NCBI GenBank assembly: GCA_019359175.1
Contig: JAHHHU010000012.1
Span: 108,597-172,596 of the forward strand
Direction: 5' to 3'
DNA length: 64,000 bases
From: Phormidium tanganyikae FI6-MK23
GTDB taxonomy: Bacteria; Cyanobacteriota; Cyanobacteriia; Leptolyngbyales; Leptolyngbyaceae
Below the pieces are notes generated by a model. The model was not told the origin of the DNA and made no database searches. It saw only the letters and a program-made list of their open reading frames with translations. Positions 21,120-31,408 of the stretch are shown here, one piece after another. The position numbers were made by a program, and so were the translations under genes. Position 1 is the stretch's first letter; the number at the start of each line of letters is the position of its first letter.

Positions 21120-21438
21120 TGATGTTACTCGTCTAAGGCATAGGCTCGACGCTGCGACAGAAGCCTGCGAGATGATTTCTGGAAAAACTAGAAATTCATT
21201 GGATACAGACAGAACACTTTCTCTTGCACTCGTGAAATTAACTGAGATCGTAGGAGAAGCGGCAGCTAATGTTTCAAAGGAAAAACAAAATGAACTCTCG
21301 CAGGTTCCTTGGAGAGATGTTATCAGCATGAGGAATCGACTGATTCATGCTTATTTTGATGTGGACCTAGATATTGTTTGGCAAACTGTTACTGAAGATT
21401 TGCCACTCCTGGTGGAAGCATTGCGGATCATTCGTTAG
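21106..21438 (+). CDS. HEPN family (HepT-like, DUF86) toxin
   Basis: MRNRLIHAYFDVDLDIVW contains Rx4HxY HEPN motif; overlaps upstream MNT gene. Confidence 0.85.
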   Translation: MSKIDDVTRLRHRLDAATEACEMISGKTRNSLDTDRTLSLALVKLTEIVGEAAANVSKEKQNELSQVPWRDVISMRNRLIHAYFDVDLDIVWQTVTEDLPLLVEALRIIR

Positions 21439-21554
21439 AGTCTCGCTCTCTACCAATTTTCTACAGTTTCGTTCCTGAAGACGGTTTCTCCTGCACTTCT
21501 ACGGAATTGGCAAAACGGCAGTGTAAAGATTGAGATTTTTACACTATCTAGAAT

Positions 21555-21635
21555 GGGCGGAGGGAGAATCGAACTCCCATACCTTTCGGTGCCACATTTT
21601 GAGTGTGGTGCGTCTACCAGTTTCGCCATCCGCCC
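21555..21635 (-). tRNA. tRNA-Leu (CAA)
   Basis: Reverse complement gggcggatggcgaaactggtagacgcaccacactcaaaatgtggcaccgaaaggtatgggagttcgattctccctccgccc folds as cloverleaf; anticodon loop ctCAAaa. Confidence 0.93.
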
Positions 21636-21753
21636 TTGGATGTCTTAACTAATATACCGCATCGATCGCATTTCAATCAAGAATTAATTATTCATTCGTG
21701 AAGATCGAGCGGGCAAATGATGGCACGATCGAGAAAGTTGCTGATGACGTGCC

Positions 21754-22701
21754 ATGTTGCCAAAGTACTCTCTGATCATTCCGATCTACAACGAAGAAGC
21801 CACGATCGCAGCGTTATATGATCGCGTTTGTGCGGTGATCGATCGCTTTGATGCGCCAGCCGAGCTAATTTTGATTAACGATGGCAGCAAAGATCGATCG
21901 CTTCTTTTAATGCGCGAACTGCACGATAAAGATCCGCGTGTTTGCTATCTCAGTTTGGCGAGAAACTTTGGACATCAAATCGCAGTGACCGCAGGATTGA
22001 ACTATGTCCGGGGTCGCGTTGTGATTGTGTTAGATGCAGATTTGCAAGATCCACCAGAACTGATTCCAGCCCTGATTGAGCAGTGGAAGCAAGGCTATCA
22101 AGTCGTTTACGCTCAACGGACTGAGCGACGCAGAGAAGGCTGGTTCAAGCGATTCACCGCGTATGTGTTTTACCGATTGCTCAAACAGCTTGCAGATGTC
22201 GATATTCCAACGGATACCGGAGATTTTTGCTTGATGGATCGGCAAGTGGTTGATTTGTTGAACGCCATGCCAGAGCGCAATCGTTATATTCGAGGACTGC
22301 GATCGTGGATTGGATTTCGTCAGACAGCAGTGAAGTTTGAGCGCGATCCACGCTTTGCAGGCGACGTGAAGTATACATTTCATCAGTCGCTTGCATTAGC
22401 AATTAGTGGTTTAGTTTCATTCTCAAAAGTTCCTCTTCGCATTTCGACTTATGTGGGCTTATTTTCCGCATTTGTGGCAGTCGTCATGATGATTTTAGTG
22501 TTCTATTGGCGAATCGCTTATCCTGCTTCACCGCTGACCGGACTAACCACGATCGTGGTTGCGATCTTCTTTCTCGGTGCAGTTCAACTACTTAGTATTG
22601 GAATCTTAGGAGAGTATATCGGGCGAATTTACGAAGAAGTTAAAAACCGCCCGCTTTATACACTGTCTGAAGTCGCAGGGTTTGAACATCAAGCTAAGTG
22701 A
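21754..22701 (+). CDS. Glycosyltransferase family 2, DPM1/GtrB-like with two C-terminal TMs
   Basis: [68 protein letters not shown]-like ending. Confidence 0.95.
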   Translation: MLPKYSLIIPIYNEEATIAALYDRVCAVIDRFDAPAELILINDGSKDRSLLLMRELHDKDPRVCYLSLARNFGHQIAVTAGLNYVRGRVVIVLDADLQDPPELIPALIEQWKQGYQVVYAQRTERRREGWFKRFTAYVFYRLLKQLADVDIPTDTGDFCLMDRQVVDLLNAMPERNRYIRGLRSWIGFRQTAVKFERDPRFAGDVKYTFHQSLALAISGLVSFSKVPLRISTYVGLFSAFVAVVMMILVFYWRIAYPASPLTGLTTIVVAIFFLGAVQLLSIGILGEYIGRIYEEVKNRPLYTLSEVAGFEHQAK

Positions 22702-23575
22702 AAATAATACGATCGAGATCATCCAACACGGGCGCATTTGGGGGAAACTTGCGGGCAAAATGCGCGGATGAGGCTTGTATCTTGGGTAAATCAGATCGAT
22801 CGAGCGTCTTTGGATGCGGTTCTCCGGCTGACCAATCTTTGTATCGCCAGTCATTCGTATCCACCTTCAAACTCGGTGAATTTGCAACGATCGTGTGAAA
22901 ATACGACTCATCCGCAAACATCACCGATCGATAATGTGCGGCAATCTGAGGATGAGTATGGTGATAGTCGAGAATGTAATCGATCGCCCGCTGATTTGCA
23001 CAGAACCATTGTTGACCTGCATAACACTGAAAGTTCTGCTTAAAAGGAACAAACGGCTTCATCAAGACCATCGGTTTTAACCGCAGTTTTTGCCAGTTCA
23101 AATCGAGCAAATCCGCCACGAGTTTTGGCATCGGTATCCATCGCGTATAGTAGCGGGCATACATTTCTCGATGCCAATCGCTCTGAAAGTTCGGCGGCTG
23201 AATGTGCTGCCAGAAGATGTGAATATCCGCTTGACTTGCTTCTAAATCCGCCACAATTTGATTACCCGACTTGATCGGATAATCAGAGCTACTCAGTAGA
23301 ACTGTCCACTTTGGACGATCGCGAATCTGCTGCATCTGCGCCATCGCCCTCATCATCGCCTCCACTAACGAAAACTCTCCCCAGCGCGTTCGGACAGGGG
23401 GCTGCACGAATGTGATGTTTTCAGAAAAGTCCTCGATCGACAATGGACATTGTGAAAAATCGTGGTGGCAGACGATCGGCGGATGATCAAATAAGCGATT
23501 TAAGCGATCGACCAACCGCTGGATCTGGTTTGGGTGCGAATGAGTCAGCAAGATAAATCCAACAGTTGGTGACAT
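22694..23575 (-). CDS. Beta-1,6-N-acetylglucosaminyltransferase-like protein (GT14)
   Basis: [49 protein letters not shown]; paralogous to 10021..10962. Confidence 0.8.
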   Translation of the reverse strand: MSPTVGFILLTHSHPNQIQRLVDRLNRLFDHPPIVCHHDFSQCPLSIEDFSENITFVQPPVRTRWGEFSLVEAMMRAMAQMQQIRDRPKWTVLLSSSDYPIKSGNQIVADLEASQADIHIFWQHIQPPNFQSDWHREMYARYYTRWIPMPKLVADLLDLNWQKLRLKPMVLMKPFVPFKQNFQCYAGQQWFCANQRAIDYILDYHHTHPQIAAHYRSVMFADESYFHTIVANSPSLKVDTNDWRYKDWSAGEPHPKTLDRSDLPKIQASSAHFARKFPPNAPVLDDLDRIIFT

Positions 23576-23581
23576 AGGCGA

Positions 23582-25540
23582 TTAGAGATTAGAAATAGGA
23601 ACAGGCTCAATTTTATCCGCAGGCTCGTATTTAAACACCTGTGAATAGAAATAAAATTCTCCATCTAGCGCACGTTTGATGTTTTCTGCTTTACGAAATC
23701 CATGTTGTTCACCCTCAAACAACACATACGCAACGGGCAATCCCTTCTGCTTCAAAGCTTCGACCATCATTTCCGCTTGATTGGGCGGCACAATTTTATC
23801 TTCGTCGCCTTGGAAGAAAATCACCGGACACGATAAATGATCGACCGCACTAATCGGAGAACGCTCGTCATACAAATCCGATCGCTCTGGATAAGCTCCA
23901 ATTAAACCGTCGAGATAACGCGATTCAAATTTGTGCGTGTCTTCGGCTAAAGCTTTGAGATCACTCACGCCATAGTAACTTGCACCTGCTTTGAAGGTAT
24001 TTCGGAAAGTCAAAGCACACAGCGTTGTGTATCCGCCCGCACTACCGCCCGCAATCACTAAGCGATCTCCATCCGCTTTTCCTTGTTCTGCGAGATACTT
24101 CGCCCCATTTGCACAGTCATCGACATCGACAATGCCCCAAGTTCCTTTCAAGCGTTCTCGATAAGCGCGACCATATCCCGTACTGCCGCCATAGTTCACA
24201 TCCAACACGGCAAAGCCTCGACTCGTCCAGTACTGAATGCCCAAGTTAAAAGCAGCAGAAGTAGAAGCGGTTGGGCCTCCGTGACTTTTCACTAACATCG
24301 GTGGGCGTTCGCCTTCGGGTGCAGTGTAGTCTTTATTTCTGGGTGCGTAATACAAAGCGTGAGAGGTGAGATTGTTCTCGGTTGGAAATTCGATCGCTTC
24401 AGGAGTCGAAAGATAACCCGGATCGATTCGCAGTTCGCTAGCTCGTCGCAGCACTGTAAATTGCTGAGTGTTTAGATCGTATTTGACAATCGCAGTTGGT
24501 TCCGTCGATGACCCGCCGACAAACACGGCGTGATCTGAGCAGACTTGTAGCCCTGCGATGCTCGTAAAAGGTGATTCGATCGGAATCAATTCGCGTGTGT
24601 TTAAACTCAAACTTGCAAAGCAACTTAACCCATTCTCGGTGTAGCTACAAATGATTTTATTGCCTGCAAATCCATAAGTAGACATCCCAAAAACCCACAG
24701 CGGTAAGCCGAATTCAGCCGCTTTTTCACAGAGCGAATCAGTGGTTTGATCAGTTGGATTCCAGCGATAGAAATTCCACCAGCCTGTGCGATCGCTAATA
24801 AAAATTAAACTGCCATCTGGCGACCATTCTGGCTGAAAAATTGATTCTTCCAGCCCGCCCGCAATCTTTTCAGGTGTGCCTAATCTGCCATCAAGCTCAA
24901 TTTTAGCTGTCCATAATTCCGTTCCATCCCAAGGCATATTCGGATGATCCCAGCAAATCCAACTGAGTCGAGAACCATCCAGACTCAAACGCGGAAAAGC
25001 ATAAAAATCGGAACCAGAAACGAGAATTGTTTGGCTTTGATCGGTCAGCGAAATTGCCACGATCGTATTCTCAACCGTTTGGCTTTGATGATCTTCTCGC
25101 ACACAAATTAAGCGATTTCGAGTTTTGTCTAAAACCGCATCTGCATATCTTAAGGGTGCTTCTGGTGTAAGCGAGATCGGTTCAGTTCCGACCTTTTGCT
25201 GATAAAGCCGCTGATCCCCAAAGTTGGAGAAATAAACGGTTTCATCGGCAATCATAAAAGCTCCACCTCCGTATTCATGCACCCGTGTTCGCGCATTAAA
25301 CGGTAACGGAGTCACCTCGATCGTTTGACCATTCTCTAAATATTGAATAATCAGATTGCGCCCTCCCTCGGTTGGGCGGGACTCGCTCCAGTAAATCGTG
25401 TTGCCATCGAGCTTAATTTGTCCGAGTCCGATCGCCCCTGCCACAATTAGATCCGAGCTAATCGGGGACTTCCAAGCGCCATAGGATGCCACAGTCATAA
25501 AATTCTCCAAACCGCTCACAAAATTGCTTCTACCAGACAT
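23582..25540 (-). CDS. S9 family (prolyl oligopeptidase-type) peptidase
   Basis: C-terminal [48 protein letters not shown]; start may be internal ATG at 25498. Confidence 0.92.
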   Translation of the reverse strand: MSGRSNFVSGLENFMTVASYGAWKSPISSDLIVAGAIGLGQIKLDGNTIYWSESRPTEGGRNLIIQYLENGQTIEVTPLPFNARTRVHEYGGGAFMIADETVYFSNFGDQRLYQQKVGTEPISLTPEAPLRYADAVLDKTRNRLICVREDHQSQTVENTIVAISLTDQSQTILVSGSDFYAFPRLSLDGSRLSWICWDHPNMPWDGTELWTAKIELDGRLGTPEKIAGGLEESIFQPEWSPDGSLIFISDRTGWWNFYRWNPTDQTTDSLCEKAAEFGLPLWVFGMSTYGFAGNKIICSYTENGLSCFASLSLNTRELIPIESPFTSIAGLQVCSDHAVFVGGSSTEPTAIVKYDLNTQQFTVLRRASELRIDPGYLSTPEAIEFPTENNLTSHALYYAPRNKDYTAPEGERPPMLVKSHGGPTASTSAAFNLGIQYWTSRGFAVLDVNYGGSTGYGRAYRERLKGTWGIVDVDDCANGAKYLAEQGKADGDRLVIAGGSAGGYTTLCALTFRNTFKAGASYYGVSDLKALAEDTHKFESRYLDGLIGAYPERSDLYDERSPISAVDHLSCPVIFFQGDEDKIVPPNQAEMMVEALKQKGLPVAYVLFEGEQHGFRKAENIKRALDGEFYFYSQVFKYEPADKIEPVPISNL

Positions 25541-25779
25541 CTAAACTATCGCGATCGCACCCTGAAGGATTGCAATACATCTCAAATTGAAGGAATCTTC
25601 CCGCATTAAAGATTCGTGTTACAGTGAAAAATGAGAGGTGTCTCACTCGGTTGATTCGTTTGTTTTTTCTGAACAGTGGCTCGTTCGTTTTCATCGAAAC
25701 TAGCAAGTTTGTTTGAGCTAAAGCAGGCATACTCCGATGCGATTGCCTCGATCATTTCTGGTTCTGGAGATCTTTTTCA

Positions 25780-26085
25780 ATGTCGATTTATGTAGGTAAC
25801 CTATCTTACGAGGTTACACGGGAAGATTTGACCGAAATCTTCGCAGAGTACGGATCTGTTAAGCGCGTTCAGCTTCCAGTTGATCGTGAAACTGGACGGA
25901 TGCGTGGGTTCGGATTTGTGGAAATGGAAACGGATGCCGAAGAGGATGCTGCGATCGGAGCCCTAGACGGTGCGGAATGGATGGGTCGCGATTTGCGCGT
26001 AAACAAAGCAAAGCCTCGTGAAGAATCGGGTGGCGGAGGTCGCAGTGGCGGCGACCGTCGTGGCGGATTTTCACAACGCTATTAA
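25780..26085 (+). CDS. RNA-binding protein, single RRM with Gly/Arg-rich tail
   Basis: SIYVGNLSYEVTREDLTEIFAEYG ... RGFGFVEM ... GGGGRSGGDRRGG. Confidence 0.95.
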   Translation: MSIYVGNLSYEVTREDLTEIFAEYGSVKRVQLPVDRETGRMRGFGFVEMETDAEEDAAIGALDGAEWMGRDLRVNKAKPREESGGGGRSGGDRRGGFSQRY

Positions 26086-26103
26086 TTTGATTCGCTAGAA
26101 TTG

Positions 26104-26140
26104 ATTCCCCTGTGGTCTTACGATCGCAGGGGAATTTTTA
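26104..26140 (+). terminator. Rho-independent terminator of the RRM gene
   Basis: attcccctg tggtcttacgatcg caggggaat ttttta: 9-bp stem followed by T tract. Confidence 0.75.
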
Positions 26141-26151
26141 GCGTGGGAAAG

Positions 26152-26445
26152 ATGAGAGCAAGAATCGAGAGCGAGATTTTGTATTTGCATCACGAGGATG
26201 TGCCGCCGTTCAAAAAAGGCGGGTCGATCGTGCGAAATAGCTATTTTTGGGCGCTGAAGTCGATTTCTGGACGAGCAAAGCGGGGACGCGATTGGGAATA
26301 TGAACCGGAAGTCTGGTTCGCCTTGCAGCGAATGTTGTTATCGTTTGCCGAATCGGGATATTTGGGACTGTCGGAAACGATATTGGAATTTTCAGACACA
26401 GATTTGATACCGGATGAATTGCGATCGATTTCAACCCGGATTTAA
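26152..26445 (+). CDS. Conserved hypothetical protein
   Basis: ORF with ATG 26152 (MRARIESEILYLHHEDVPPFKKGG...); the longer ORF start would read through the terminator. Confidence 0.55.
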   Translation: MRARIESEILYLHHEDVPPFKKGGSIVRNSYFWALKSISGRAKRGRDWEYEPEVWFALQRMLLSFAESGYLGLSETILEFSDTDLIPDELRSISTRI

Positions 26446-26540
26446 GGCGCATTCCTGTGATGGAATATTCGATCGCGGGATGGATTCGCTCAAACCATTC
26501 GACCGACTACGATTCGTTCTGTTGTTCATCCATAACCGCA

Positions 26541-27281
26541 ATGATCGTTAACGCAACTCAAAACGGGTGGCAAGTCATTTACCACCGCGCTCATGCTCTT
26601 CTTGCGGCTCAGATCGCTGGACAATGGCACAGAAAGGACTCTCCGCCCCGTTTGTACGAAACCGTCGCCGCAATTTCTCACCACGACGACTTAGAACGTG
26701 AATGGGAAGAAAATAATTTGAATAAAGCAGGCACACCCAAAGACTTTACGCAAGACACCGATCAGGAAACGGACTATCACAGCTTAAGAAAGCACATCGA
26801 AGGTTCGCTTTATCGCGGTCGTTGGGTAGCTTTGCTAGTTTCAATTCACCTGCTTCGATTGAATGGATCAAAACGCGGAACTTCTCCCGAAGCGGATGCG
26901 TTTCTAGATGAGCAAATCGAGAGCCAAAAACGCTGGCGCGAAGATTTAGGCATCTCAGAAGAACAAGCCACGCAAGCTTATGACTTTTTGCAATGGTGCG
27001 ATCGCTGTTCTTTAATCCTTTGCCAGCAAGAACTTCCGGCAGACGAACGCCGACTTGAAATCAGTAAAGCGCATGACGGTCAAAGCTACGATATCAAACA
27101 GCTTGAAAACGGTTTAGTTACTGTAACGCCGTGGTGCTTTCAAGACGACCAATTTACCGTAAACGTCGAAGCGACTGTTTTATCTCAAGTCAAATATGAG
27201 AGCAATACTGAACTAACCGAAGCGCTGAAAAATGCACCCCGTAAGCTTTTAGAATGGAAGTTTGTGAAAGATGTCGCCTGA
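26541..27281 (+). CDS. DUF3891 family protein
   Basis: MIVNATQNGWQVIYHRAHALLAAQIAGQW ... AAISHHDDLEREWEE. Confidence 0.75.
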   Translation: MIVNATQNGWQVIYHRAHALLAAQIAGQWHRKDSPPRLYETVAAISHHDDLEREWEENNLNKAGTPKDFTQDTDQETDYHSLRKHIEGSLYRGRWVALLVSIHLLRLNGSKRGTSPEADAFLDEQIESQKRWREDLGISEEQATQAYDFLQWCDRCSLILCQQELPADERRLEISKAHDGQSYDIKQLENGLVTVTPWCFQDDQFTVNVEATVLSQVKYESNTELTEALKNAPRKLLEWKFVKDVA

Positions 27282-27798
27282 AATTGCCGAACTGCTTAAA
27301 ACAAATTCTGCTCATGCACTGCCGGAATTAATGGAGGCGATCGCGCAATGCTTAAACACCGATCGCTGTTTCCTTTACCTGCGTGATCCGAAAACTCGTC
27401 TCGGTCGGGTTCCCTTCTGCTGGACTCGTAGCCGGGAAGTTCCGACCGTTTACGATGAAGACTGGAAGCCCGAACCCGAATCGCTGCCCGATGAAGATCC
27501 AATGTTTGCTGCGGCTCTCGCGACGAAGCCTTCAATCTTTGTCGAAGATGTCACGACGGCAAGTTCTGATGTATTAAACGCAGAATTCGAGCGTGAGAAC
27601 TTTGGACACCGGGCATTGATTCACGGGCATCTTTGCTACGATGACCAGCTTTGGGGCGTATTGCAGCCCTGTTTAATGAATCAATCGCGAGTCTGGACAG
27701 ACGAAGAACGATCGATTTTTAGCCAAATTGTAGACAAGATTACCCCAATCGCTGTTCAGTACATTGAACAACAAGCGAAAAATCCCCCAGAAGAATGA
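27271..27798 (+). CDS. GAF domain-containing protein
   Basis: LMEAIAQCLNTDRCFLYLRDPKTRLGRVPFCW ... FGHRALIHGHLCYDDQLWGVLQPC; overlaps DUF3891 gene. Confidence 0.75.
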   Translation: MSPEIAELLKTNSAHALPELMEAIAQCLNTDRCFLYLRDPKTRLGRVPFCWTRSREVPTVYDEDWKPEPESLPDEDPMFAAALATKPSIFVEDVTTASSDVLNAEFERENFGHRALIHGHLCYDDQLWGVLQPCLMNQSRVWTDEERSIFSQIVDKITPIAVQYIEQQAKNPPEE

Positions 27799-27863
27799 GG
27801 TGCAGGGTTACAAAAGTCGTGTTTATTACATTTGATAACCCCGAATGACTCTGCCCATCGCAG

Positions 27864-28982
27864 GTGGATTGCATGAACCACTCCCCTTTCACCCAATCCC
27901 GCACGATCGATCGCATTCTTGTGGTTGACGATACACCCGATAATTGTCTGCTGATTCAAGCAATCTTGCAGGATGAAGGATACCAGGTTGAACTGGCGGA
28001 CAGCGGCAAGGAAGCTTTACGAATCATTGAGCAGTCACCGCCGGATCTGGTGTTGCTGGATGTGATGATGCCGGGAATGGATGGCTATGAAGTCACCCGC
28101 CGGATTCGCGCGAATGCTTCACTGCCGTTTATGCCGATTTTGCTGACGACAGCATACGATCAGCCGAGCGTCGCTCAAGGTCTAGACACGGGTGCGGATG
28201 ATTTTATTCGCAAGCCTGTTCACTTTGATGAATTGTTAGCGAGAGTCCGCGCTCTGCTTCGTTTAAAGCACAGTGTGGACGAGCGCGATCAGATTGCCCG
28301 TCAGCGAGAAGATTTTGTTTCCCGACTGACGCACGATTTAAGAACGCCGCTAGTCGCTGCCGATCGAATGTTGAATCTAATGTCTCAAGGGGCGTTAGGT
28401 GAACTTTCTGGTGATGTGAATGATGCGATCGGAACAATGATCCGCAGCAATGCGAATCTGCTAACGATGGTGAATACGCTCCTAGAAGTGTACCGCTACG
28501 AGGCAGGACGAAAGACCCTAATATTTTCGCCTGTGAACTTAGCGGAACTGGCTCAAGAAGTCGTAAAAGAACTTTCGCCGCTTGCGATCGATAAACATCT
28601 ATCCCTGAAGCTAGAATTCAGCGAGGGTGAAAACTTTACTGCAAAAGGCGATCGTTTAGAGCTTTATCGCGTGATGACCAATCTCATCGGAAACGCGATC
28701 AAGTTCACGGATGAAGGTGCTGTTACAGTTCGTTTGATTAAAGTCGATACGGGCTTAGTTCCTGCAATTAAGCTTGAGGTTCAGGACACGGGATCTGGAA
28801 TTTCAGAAAGTGATCGAGCGAGTTTGTTTGAGAGCTTTAATCCTGGGAAACATAAGCGATCAGGTAGTGGATTAGGATTACACCTCACTCGTCGAATTGT
28901 AGAAGCGCACAATGGCAGAATTAACGTAACGACGGAACTTGATAAGGGAAGTACGTTCACGGTTTATTTACCAACCCATTAG
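27864..28982 (+). CDS. Hybrid response regulator/sensor histidine kinase
   Basis: REC: ILVVDDTPDNCLLIQAIL, PDLVLLDVMMPGMDGYEV; HisKA/HATPase: RLTHDLRTPLVAADRML, NLIGNAIKFT, SGSGLGLHLTRRIVEAH. Confidence 0.95.
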   Translation: MDCMNHSPFTQSRTIDRILVVDDTPDNCLLIQAILQDEGYQVELADSGKEALRIIEQSPPDLVLLDVMMPGMDGYEVTRRIRANASLPFMPILLTTAYDQPSVAQGLDTGADDFIRKPVHFDELLARVRALLRLKHSVDERDQIARQREDFVSRLTHDLRTPLVAADRMLNLMSQGALGELSGDVNDAIGTMIRSNANLLTMVNTLLEVYRYEAGRKTLIFSPVNLAELAQEVVKELSPLAIDKHLSLKLEFSEGENFTAKGDRLELYRVMTNLIGNAIKFTDEGAVTVRLIKVDTGLVPAIKLEVQDTGSGISESDRASLFESFNPGKHKRSGSGLGLHLTRRIVEAHNGRINVTTELDKGSTFTVYLPTH

Positions 28983-29025
28983 AGCGCTCTTCTCGCTGAA
29001 AACTCTGCCTGAACTATACTCGATC

Positions 29026-29069
29026 GTAGCTACCTTAATCGCGGTTATTTCAGCGATTAAGGTAGCTAC
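29026..29069. terminator. Perfect 17-bp inverted repeat, likely bidirectional terminator between convergent genes
   Basis: gtagctaccttaatcgc ggttatttca gcgattaaggtagctac. Confidence 0.6.
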
Positions 29070-29072
29070 AAC

Positions 29073-30044
29073 TTAGAATACGGTTCCAACGACTACTTGA
29101 ATCTGTTGGACAATCACGCTTACAACTTGTCGCGTTGCAGGTAATGAATCAATCCCCATTCCCGCACACAGCAGCATCATGTACAGAATTGAATACTTGA
29201 ACGTCGAGCGAGCCACCATCAGATCTGACGGAGCCTGCATCAAATCCCAAGCTTTCTGCACAAAAATTCCACCGAGTAAAAGCGCGATCGCAGCATATAC
29301 CGCACCCATGACGTGCAGCGGATAGACCAACAATAGCGACACCGGAATCAAAGCCAGCGTGTAGTAGAAAATCTGCTTACTCGTCGGTTCATTGCCATTG
29401 ACCACAGGCAGCATCGGGACACCCACTTTCGCATAATCTTCGCGAATCAGAATCGCCAATGCCCAGAAGTGCGGAGGAGTCCAGAGAAAGACGATCGCAA
29501 ACAGCACCCAAGCTGCCCAGCTTAGATCGCCCGTTACCGCAGCCCAGCCGACTAACGGCGGAATCGCACCCGCAGCACCACCGATCACAATGTTCTGAGT
29601 GCTATGACGTTTCAGCCAATGCGTGTAAACGACAACATAAAAGAAAATGCCCGACATTGCCAAACAAGCACTGAGCAGATTAGCGAAGTATGTTAGCAAT
29701 CCAAAGGAAGTTACCGCTAATACGATCGCAAAGAGCAACGCATCGCGGGGACTCACTCGACCCGAAGGAAGCGGACGGCTGCGAGTGCGCTCCATGATGT
29801 AATCGATATCTCGATCGTACAAACAGTTAATCGTGTTCGCTGATCCTGACGCAAATGCACCACTGATCAACGTCACGATCAACAATACCGGATCAACTTG
29901 TCCTTGAGCCGCAATCCACATTCCGCCCGCCGTGGTAATCAGGAGCAGTATGATGATGCGAGGCTTTGTGAGTTGCCAGTAGCTTTTAATGACTTGTAGA
30001 AAATCTTGATTGTGGCGAATTACGCCTGTTACTGAATTTTGCAT
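29073..30044 (-). CDS. ctaB: Protoheme IX farnesyltransferase (heme O synthase)
   Basis: [50 protein letters not shown]; adjacent ctaA. Confidence 0.95.
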   Translation of the reverse strand: MQNSVTGVIRHNQDFLQVIKSYWQLTKPRIIILLLITTAGGMWIAAQGQVDPVLLIVTLISGAFASGSANTINCLYDRDIDYIMERTRSRPLPSGRVSPRDALLFAIVLAVTSFGLLTYFANLLSACLAMSGIFFYVVVYTHWLKRHSTQNIVIGGAAGAIPPLVGWAAVTGDLSWAAWVLFAIVFLWTPPHFWALAILIREDYAKVGVPMLPVVNGNEPTSKQIFYYTLALIPVSLLLVYPLHVMGAVYAAIALLLGGIFVQKAWDLMQAPSDLMVARSTFKYSILYMMLLCAGMGIDSLPATRQVVSVIVQQIQVVVGTVF

Positions 30045-30077
30045 TTTTATCTTCGGTCAAACGAGAGAGCAGGAAAG

Positions 30078-31004
30078 TTAGGCTTCAACTTTGACGATCT
30101 GACCCTCAGCAGAGTCACGCAAAGCTAACACTGTAAAGACAAGTAATGTTCCAAGTAAGGCGGCTCCGGTAGCTTGGTGGGCAACGGTGAGGGGTTCTAC
30201 TTGGAGCCGTAAACGGAATGTTGCAACACCCAAAGTGATTTGAAGAACTAGCAGCAATCCAGCAACATTGATGAGGCGACGAAGTAAAGGATGAAGTGCA
30301 GGAGTGCGCCAAGCCAGAATCACTAAGGCGAGAACAGAGAGCGTTGGAGGGACAATGCCCGCAATGTGACTATTCATGATTGTACACAACTGCGATTGTC
30401 CGAAGCATTGATGTAACGCCCACTGCGACGAAACCAAGCCTCCTAAGATGCTTTGAAAGTAGACAAATCCGGTTGCGGCGATTCCAACTAGCCGAAGTTT
30501 TCCAACTGTTCCTGTTCCTTGATAGGGAAGCAGCATTGTTCCGATCGCTAAAAGCGCACTGAAGAACAATAATCCTGTTCCCAAGTGCGCTGTCACAATA
30601 TCGAAACGGAGAAGTTGCGTCACGGTTAAACCGCCCAAAACGCCTTGAAATACAACTAAAAATAGAGCAAACAAAGTCGCCCAAGGTGTCCACTTCGGCA
30701 AATCGCGACGGAACCAATAGGAAACCGCAACAAGCGCGATCGCACCAAACCCGATCGTGGTCGCAATCAATCGATGAAACCACTCTAGAAACACTTCGAG
30801 GTTCATCTGGTCGCGCGGCACAATCTCCCCGTAGCACAGGGGCCAATCTGGACAAGACAAGCCTGCATTCATCACCCGTGTCGCACTGCCCAGCGCCATC
30901 AGAAACAGCGTCGAGAACGCCAGAGCAAAAACGAGGCGGGTAATCCAACTGCGAGCCTGAGTCGGATGAGAAATCGTAGAGGGATTAAACAATGAATCAG
31001 ACAT
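30078..31004 (-). CDS. ctaA: Heme A synthase (COX15/CtaA)
   Basis: GSATRVMNAGLSCPDWPLCYGEIVP, EWFHRLIATTIGF, TAHLGTGLLFF. Confidence 0.93.
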   Translation of the reverse strand: MSDSLFNPSTISHPTQARSWITRLVFALAFSTLFLMALGSATRVMNAGLSCPDWPLCYGEIVPRDQMNLEVFLEWFHRLIATTIGFGAIALVAVSYWFRRDLPKWTPWATLFALFLVVFQGVLGGLTVTQLLRFDIVTAHLGTGLLFFSALLAIGTMLLPYQGTGTVGKLRLVGIAATGFVYFQSILGGLVSSQWALHQCFGQSQLCTIMNSHIAGIVPPTLSVLALVILAWRTPALHPLLRRLINVAGLLLVLQITLGVATFRLRLQVEPLTVAHQATGAALLGTLLVFTVLALRDSAEGQIVKVEA

Positions 31005-31408
31005 AATTAGTTCCGAAAAGCGGATAGTAGTTCCTTAGAAATAAAAGTTCATCGATCGCGGAGCATCTGCTCTAGGTTCTACTTTAATGACGTAATCTCC
31101 GATTGGGGTCGAGTTTTGGAAATTCTTCGGATTTCAGCAAAACCAAAACCACACCGCATCGCTCTCAGGCTCGATCCCAAAAAAAACATTAAACTTTAAG
31201 GTTTTCGATCGCCCTTTTCGAGAAACCTGCCCTAACGTGGAGGAAGACTAGATTGGATTAACAAGCGTTCTCGAAAATACAGTTTCCTCTGAGCGTCGGA
31301 ATTTTTGTCATAGCGGCAACTAGCAGCATCGATCTCTACCCAAATGCTGTTTACCCAATATCCAGAATCTAGAACCCTTGAAGTAGTTATAGGCAAGATT
31401 GGTGAGCC

